DNA from: an uncultured Bacteroidales bacterium
GTDB taxonomy: Bacteria; Bacteroidota; Bacteroidia; Bacteroidales; Bacteroidaceae
Assembly: GCA_902796835.1 (NCBI GenBank)
Contig: CADBQP010000034.1
Coordinates: 1-45,562, forward strand
Length of the DNA: 45,562 bases
Reading direction: 5' to 3'
Shown: one piece after another, positions 42,482-45,562 of the stretch
How the letters are laid out: each line of letters starts with the position of its first letter
How positions within the stretch are numbered: position 1 is the stretch's first letter
Made by a program: the position numbers and the translations under genes
Notes under the pieces: generated by a model
Database searches by the model: none
Seen by the model: only the letters and a program-made list of their open reading frames with translations
What the model was told of the DNA's origin: nothing

Positions 42482-43630
42482 ATGATACTCAAGCTTTGGA
42501 AAAAAATTCCCTCGGGCATCATCTGTCTGCTCATCGTCACCGCGCTGTTCGGATATATGGGTGCCAAAATGGGCGCGGCACAAATGCTCAACACCGTGAT
42601 GAAAACAGCCCACGACTTGCTGCTCAACACGTGTTTCTACCTCATGGCCATCTGTGTACTCACGGGAGCCATCGGAAAAATCTTTGTAGAATTTGGTGTA
42701 GTCGACCTGCTCGAAAAACTGCTCCGACCGCTCATGAAGCCCCTCTTCAACCTGCCCGGTGTGGCCTCGCTGGGAGCCGTAATGACATTCCTCTCCGACA
42801 ACCCCGCCATCATCACCCTCTCACGCGACAAACGTTTTAGCAGCTACTTCAAAAAATACCAATTCATTTCGCTCACCAATTTTGGCACGGCCTTCGGCAT
42901 GGGCCTCATCGTCATCATTTTCATGATTGGACAGGGCTACTTTGCCGAACCTCTCATCGGGCTCTTCGGGGCCTTCTGCGGCTGTATAGTGTCCACACGG
43001 CTCATGCAACGCTTCATCCTGAAAAGCTACCCGCAATACGCCACGGAGGAGGCCGACGCCGGCGCCGGCGGACAAGACACGCTGGTGCAAGCTCAAGAGC
43101 ACGAAATGCCTAAATCGCTCTTTGTGCGCATACTCAATTCGTTGCTCGACGGAGGTCGCGGCGGTGTCGACATCGGATTAGCCATCATCCCCGGTGTGCT
43201 CATCATCTCCACACTCGTCATGATGCTCACCTTCGGGCCAAGCGCCGAAGGCAGCTACACAGGTTCAGCCTACGAAGGCACGGCCCTGCTCCCCTATCTG
43301 GCGGGAAAGGTCGACTTCCTCTTCAAATGGCTCTTCGGATTTAGCGACCCCCACCAAATAGCCTTCCCCATCACGGCACTGGGAGCGGTGGGCGCCGCCC
43401 TGAGTCTCGTGCCCAACTTTGCTACTCACGGGTGGATAGACGGAAACGCCGTGGCCGTATTCACCGCCATCGGAATGTGCTGGAGCGGATTTCTCAGCAC
43501 CCACACCGCCATGCTCGACTCTCTGGGATATCGCGAACTCACATCAAAAGCCATTCTCTCCCACACCATCGGAGGCCTCGCGGCAGCCATCGTAGCCCAC
43601 CTCGTATTTATGCTCTTCTCACTGATATAA
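42482..43630 (+). CDS. Nucleoside-recognition (Gate) domain membrane protein
   Basis: The 382-residue product has eight or more membrane segments. It contains two Gate-like repeats: the first around FYLMAICVLTGAIGKIFVEF and FLSDNPAIITLSRD, the second around GVDIGLAIIPGVLIISTLVM and the AFPITALGAVGAALSLVP segment. Such proteins (SpmA/SpmB and CNT-related) are putative nucleoside or small-molecule transporters. A charged central loop (about 180-212) separates the halves. It lies between a porin gene and the DUF2027 gene with gaps of 25 and 20 bases. Substrate is unknown. Confidence 0.75.
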   Translation: MILKLWKKIPSGIICLLIVTALFGYMGAKMGAAQMLNTVMKTAHDLLLNTCFYLMAICVLTGAIGKIFVEFGVVDLLEKLLRPLMKPLFNLPGVASLGAVMTFLSDNPAIITLSRDKRFSSYFKKYQFISLTNFGTAFGMGLIVIIFMIGQGYFAEPLIGLFGAFCGCIVSTRLMQRFILKSYPQYATEEADAGAGGQDTLVQAQEHEMPKSLFVRILNSLLDGGRGGVDIGLAIIPGVLIISTLVMMLTFGPSAEGSYTGSAYEGTALLPYLAGKVDFLFKWLFGFSDPHQIAFPITALGAVGAALSLVPNFATHGWIDGNAVAVFTAIGMCWSGFLSTHTAMLDSLGYRELTSKAILSHTIGGLAAAIVAHLVFMLFSLI

Positions 43631-43650
43631 CCAAAACAAAGCATCTCACT

Positions 43651-44298
43651 ATGATAAAAATCGGCGACCGCGTGAAATTTCTCAACGATGTGGGAGGCGG
43701 CATCGTAGTAGCCTATCAAACCCGCAACATCGTGCTGGTGCGCACCCCCGATGGATTCGAAATTCCCACACTCACTTCCGACGTCATTCCCGACCCCATC
43801 GAAGCCGAAACGAAAGCCGTGTCCCCGGCCCCAGGTGCCAAGACTGCCGAGCCCGTAGTGGCAAAAGTAACCCCCAAACCCGCAACCACCTTCGAACGCC
43901 GTGGAGGCGACATGCTCCACTTTCTGCTAACCTTCGTCACCTATGTCAACGACGAAGCCGAGAAAATGCTCGAAATATATCTGGTCAACGATAGCAACTA
44001 CACACTCACCTACTCGCTCATTGCCCTCGAAAACACAGCCGCCACCGTGCGCTACGAAGGCAGCCTCGAGCCCAACACCAAAATCTTTCTCGAAGAAATC
44101 TCTTACGACCGCCTTGGCGAGTGGGAGCGGATCCTGGTACAAGGGATTGCCCTGAAGCGAAACAAACCTTTCAGTCCTAAGGAACCCTTCAGCACAAAAT
44201 TGCGCATAGAGGGCAGCAAGTTCTACCGACCGGGCACCTTTCGCAGCTCCGATTTCTTTGAAGACCCCGCTTTGAGTTTCGAAATCGTGAAAGAATAA
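43651..44298 (+). CDS. DUF2027 protein without Smr domain
   Basis: The 215-residue product begins with KIGDRVKFLNDVGGGIVVAYQ, the small SH3-like start of Bacteroidetes DUF2027 proteins. After a proline/alanine-rich linker (about 52-75) comes a beta-rich domain (about 85-215: MLHFLLTFVTYVNDEAEKM, then IYLVNDSNYTLTYSL and the terminal LSFEIVKE). Family members I know of carry a C-terminal Smr nuclease domain; this one ends before it and the GH43 gene follows after 19 bases. ATG 43651 is chosen; the longer open frame overlaps the Gate-domain gene. Confidence 0.75.
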   Translation: MIKIGDRVKFLNDVGGGIVVAYQTRNIVLVRTPDGFEIPTLTSDVIPDPIEAETKAVSPAPGAKTAEPVVAKVTPKPATTFERRGGDMLHFLLTFVTYVNDEAEKMLEIYLVNDSNYTLTYSLIALENTAATVRYEGSLEPNTKIFLEEISYDRLGEWERILVQGIALKRNKPFSPKEPFSTKLRIEGSKFYRPGTFRSSDFFEDPALSFEIVKE

Positions 44299-44317
44299 AA
44301 AGGAAGCACACCACCCC

Positions 44318-45394
44318 ATGAAAAAGCCTCTGCTCAGCCTCATGCTGCTGCTCTGCTCATTAGCCACGCAGGCCATCACCACGCCCAATGCCCACGGTGG
44401 CGGATTTCTGTGGCATAAAGGGCGCTACTATTGGTATGGCGAACATAAGAGCAACCACACCTCAGCCGCCCTCGTAGGCATAACCTGCTACTCCTCGGCC
44501 AACCTCAAGGATTGGCGCTACGAAGGGATAGCCCTCCCCGTGGCCGAGCAGCCAGGCAGCGACATAGAGCGCGGCTGCATCATGGAACGCCCCAAAGTGA
44601 TTTACAACGCTGCCACACGCAAGTTCGTCATGTGGTTCCATCTAGAACTGAAAGGCCGTGGCTACAGCGCCGCCCGGGCCGCAGTGGCCGTGGCCAACAA
44701 GCCCACAGGCCCCTTCACCTTTCTGCGCTCTGGCCGCGTCAATGCCGGGAGATGGCCTGCCCTGCTCGACACCGCCCGCGCCATGGCGCTGCGACCCGAA
44801 TCCTATAAAACGTGGTGGACTCCCGAATGGCACCGTGCCATAACCCAAGGACTCTTTGTGCGCCGCGACCTGGCCGAAGGGCAAATGTCGCGCGACATGA
44901 CACTCTATGTCGACGACGACGGCACAGCCTACCACATCTATTCGAGCGAAGACAACCTGACGCTCCACATTGCCGAGCTCACCGCCGACTACACCTCCCA
45001 CACGGGGCGCTACTGGCGCATGGCCCCCGGCGGCCAAAACGAAGCTCCCACCCTTTTCAAGAAAGACGGCACCTACTGGATGATAACCAGCGGCTGCACC
45101 GGATGGGCGCCCAATGCAGCACGCATGTTCAGCGCCCCAAGCCTTGCCGGCCCATGGACCGCCCACGAAAACCCATGCCGCGGACCAGAAGCCGAAACCA
45201 CCTTTGGCGCACAAGGCACCTACGCCCTCAGAATACAAGGCACACAAGACTTCGTTTTCGTGGCCGATGTTTGGCAACCCAAACATCCCAGCACAGCCTA
45301 CTACTTGTGGATACCCATCACCTTCGAAGACGGCAAGCCCACACTACGACGCGAAAACATTCGCGAAATGCGACGAGAATTGTCGTTTGAATAG
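44318..45394 (+). CDS. Secreted GH43 glycosidase, exo-beta-1,3-galactosidase-like
   Basis: The 358-residue exported enzyme has a signal peptide (about 1-19). A five-bladed propeller pattern follows: NAHGGGFLWHKGRYYWYGEHK near the start is typical of GH43 subfamily 34-like enzymes. IERGCIMERPKVIYN, SRDMTLYVDDDGTAYHIYSS and NEAPTLFKKDGTYWMITSG follow, and the last two carry likely acid/base-side residues. Related enzymes release galactose or arabinose from plant arabinogalactan or galactan. It is a single-domain protein without added binding modules. It ends 19 bases before the right terminal repeat and is the last gene of the 39.9-45.4 kb run. Confidence 0.88.
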   Translation: MKKPLLSLMLLLCSLATQAITTPNAHGGGFLWHKGRYYWYGEHKSNHTSAALVGITCYSSANLKDWRYEGIALPVAEQPGSDIERGCIMERPKVIYNAATRKFVMWFHLELKGRGYSAARAAVAVANKPTGPFTFLRSGRVNAGRWPALLDTARAMALRPESYKTWWTPEWHRAITQGLFVRRDLAEGQMSRDMTLYVDDDGTAYHIYSSEDNLTLHIAELTADYTSHTGRYWRMAPGGQNEAPTLFKKDGTYWMITSGCTGWAPNAARMFSAPSLAGPWTAHENPCRGPEAETTFGAQGTYALRIQGTQDFVFVADVWQPKHPSTAYYLWIPITFEDGKPTLRRENIREMRRELSFE

Positions 45395-45413
45395 CCCGTT
45401 TTTTGAAATAAAA

Positions 45414-45562
45414 AACTGTTAAATTTTATTTTTTCAAAAAATTTCACTTCGCCAGTGGCTTCTCAGACTGGCGATGTGTTTTCGCCGGGCGAAAAGTCGC
45501 GAAAAGTTGACAGCCCGTATCGCGCGTGCGTATCTTTGCCGTTGCCAAGGTTCTAAAGAAAA
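45414..45562. repeat. Right copy of 149-base terminal inverted repeat
   Basis: This is the partner of 44-192, in inverted orientation and of equal length. The last 44 bases are identical to the left copy. The AT-rich inner end (45414-45455) lies just behind the GH43 stop codon. The window ends inside the shared sequence, which suggests an assembly break at a repeat. Confidence 0.9.
45507..45538 (+). promoter_or_regulatory. Strong outward promoter, probably of an rRNA operon to the right
   Basis: TTGACA (45507-45512), 18 bases, then TATCTTTG (45531-45538): a near-ideal promoter behind an A/T-rich tract (about 45416-45450). It mirrors the promoter at 68-99. The transcript would start near 45545 and leave the window. 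Confidence 0.65.

Noticed and set aside
1..45562. tRNA or rRNA genes
   Set aside because: I looked for T-loop (GGTTCGAnTCC) and 16S-start patterns on both strands and saw none; a tRNAscan or Infernal run would be decisive.

Overview
The window looks like chromosomal DNA of a Bacteroidales bacterium, most likely Prevotellaceae or a close relative. Promoters have the Bacteroidetes form (TTTG/TTG about 20 bases before TAnnTTTG) and Shine-Dalgarno sites are largely absent. The gene content is typical of that order: a Pif1-HRDC helicase, DUF1573, DUF2027, a DUF6249/ECF sigma set, a C10 protease and secreted GH95, GH20 and GH43 enzymes. Several secreted proteins end in a short LDGRR-type tail. I see no phage, insertion sequence, CRISPR array or tRNA.

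Both window ends carry the same 149-base sequence in inverted orientation (44-192 and 45414-45562). Each copy holds an AT-rich block and a near-consensus promoter firing out of the window. The likeliest reading is that two rRNA operons flank this segment and the assembly stops in their repeated leaders; this is inference, because no rRNA is present.

Layout: (1) 0.2-2.0 kb, minus: hflX and a TrmH-family methyltransferase. (2) 2.2-5.8 kb: a secreted GH95 enzyme. (3) 5.9-12.4 kb: an orphan ABC ATPase and topB, converging on a recJ-recQ pair. Topoisomerase III, RecQ and RecJ are functional partners in recombination. (4) 12.7-19.4 kb, plus: a truncated WYL-type regulator, a 95-residue orphan, a hotdog thioesterase, aroB, an FMN-binding/4Fe-4S membrane protein, a membrane-anchored nitroreductase and a large MG2-like exported protein. 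(5) 19.5-22.7 kb, minus: DUF1573 protein and Pif1-HRDC helicase. (6) 23.1-28.2 kb, plus: exodeoxyribonuclease III, sppA, lpxK, purine nucleoside phosphorylase and a TlpA-like lipoprotein, closed by a clear terminator. (7) 28.2-31.6 kb, minus: DUF6249 protein, ECF sigma factor, probable anti-sigma protein, and upstream of them a carboxyltransferase whose biotinyl-like domain lacks the biotin lysine. (8) 32.0-36.5 kb, plus: cardiolipin synthase, C10 protease, DUF1934 protein, then an aquaporin. (9) 36.9-39.7 kb, minus: a secreted GH20. (10) 39.9-45.4 kb, plus: a tight run of small membrane protein, queA, porin, Gate-domain membrane protein, DUF2027 protein and GH43.

The least explained parts are intergenic. 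Two arrays of four 22-base units lie in opposite orientation at 22.88 and 36.62 kb. Three copies of a long palindromic element with a shared GAGTTGGCTCAAC core lie at 8.6, 19.4 and 29.2 kb.
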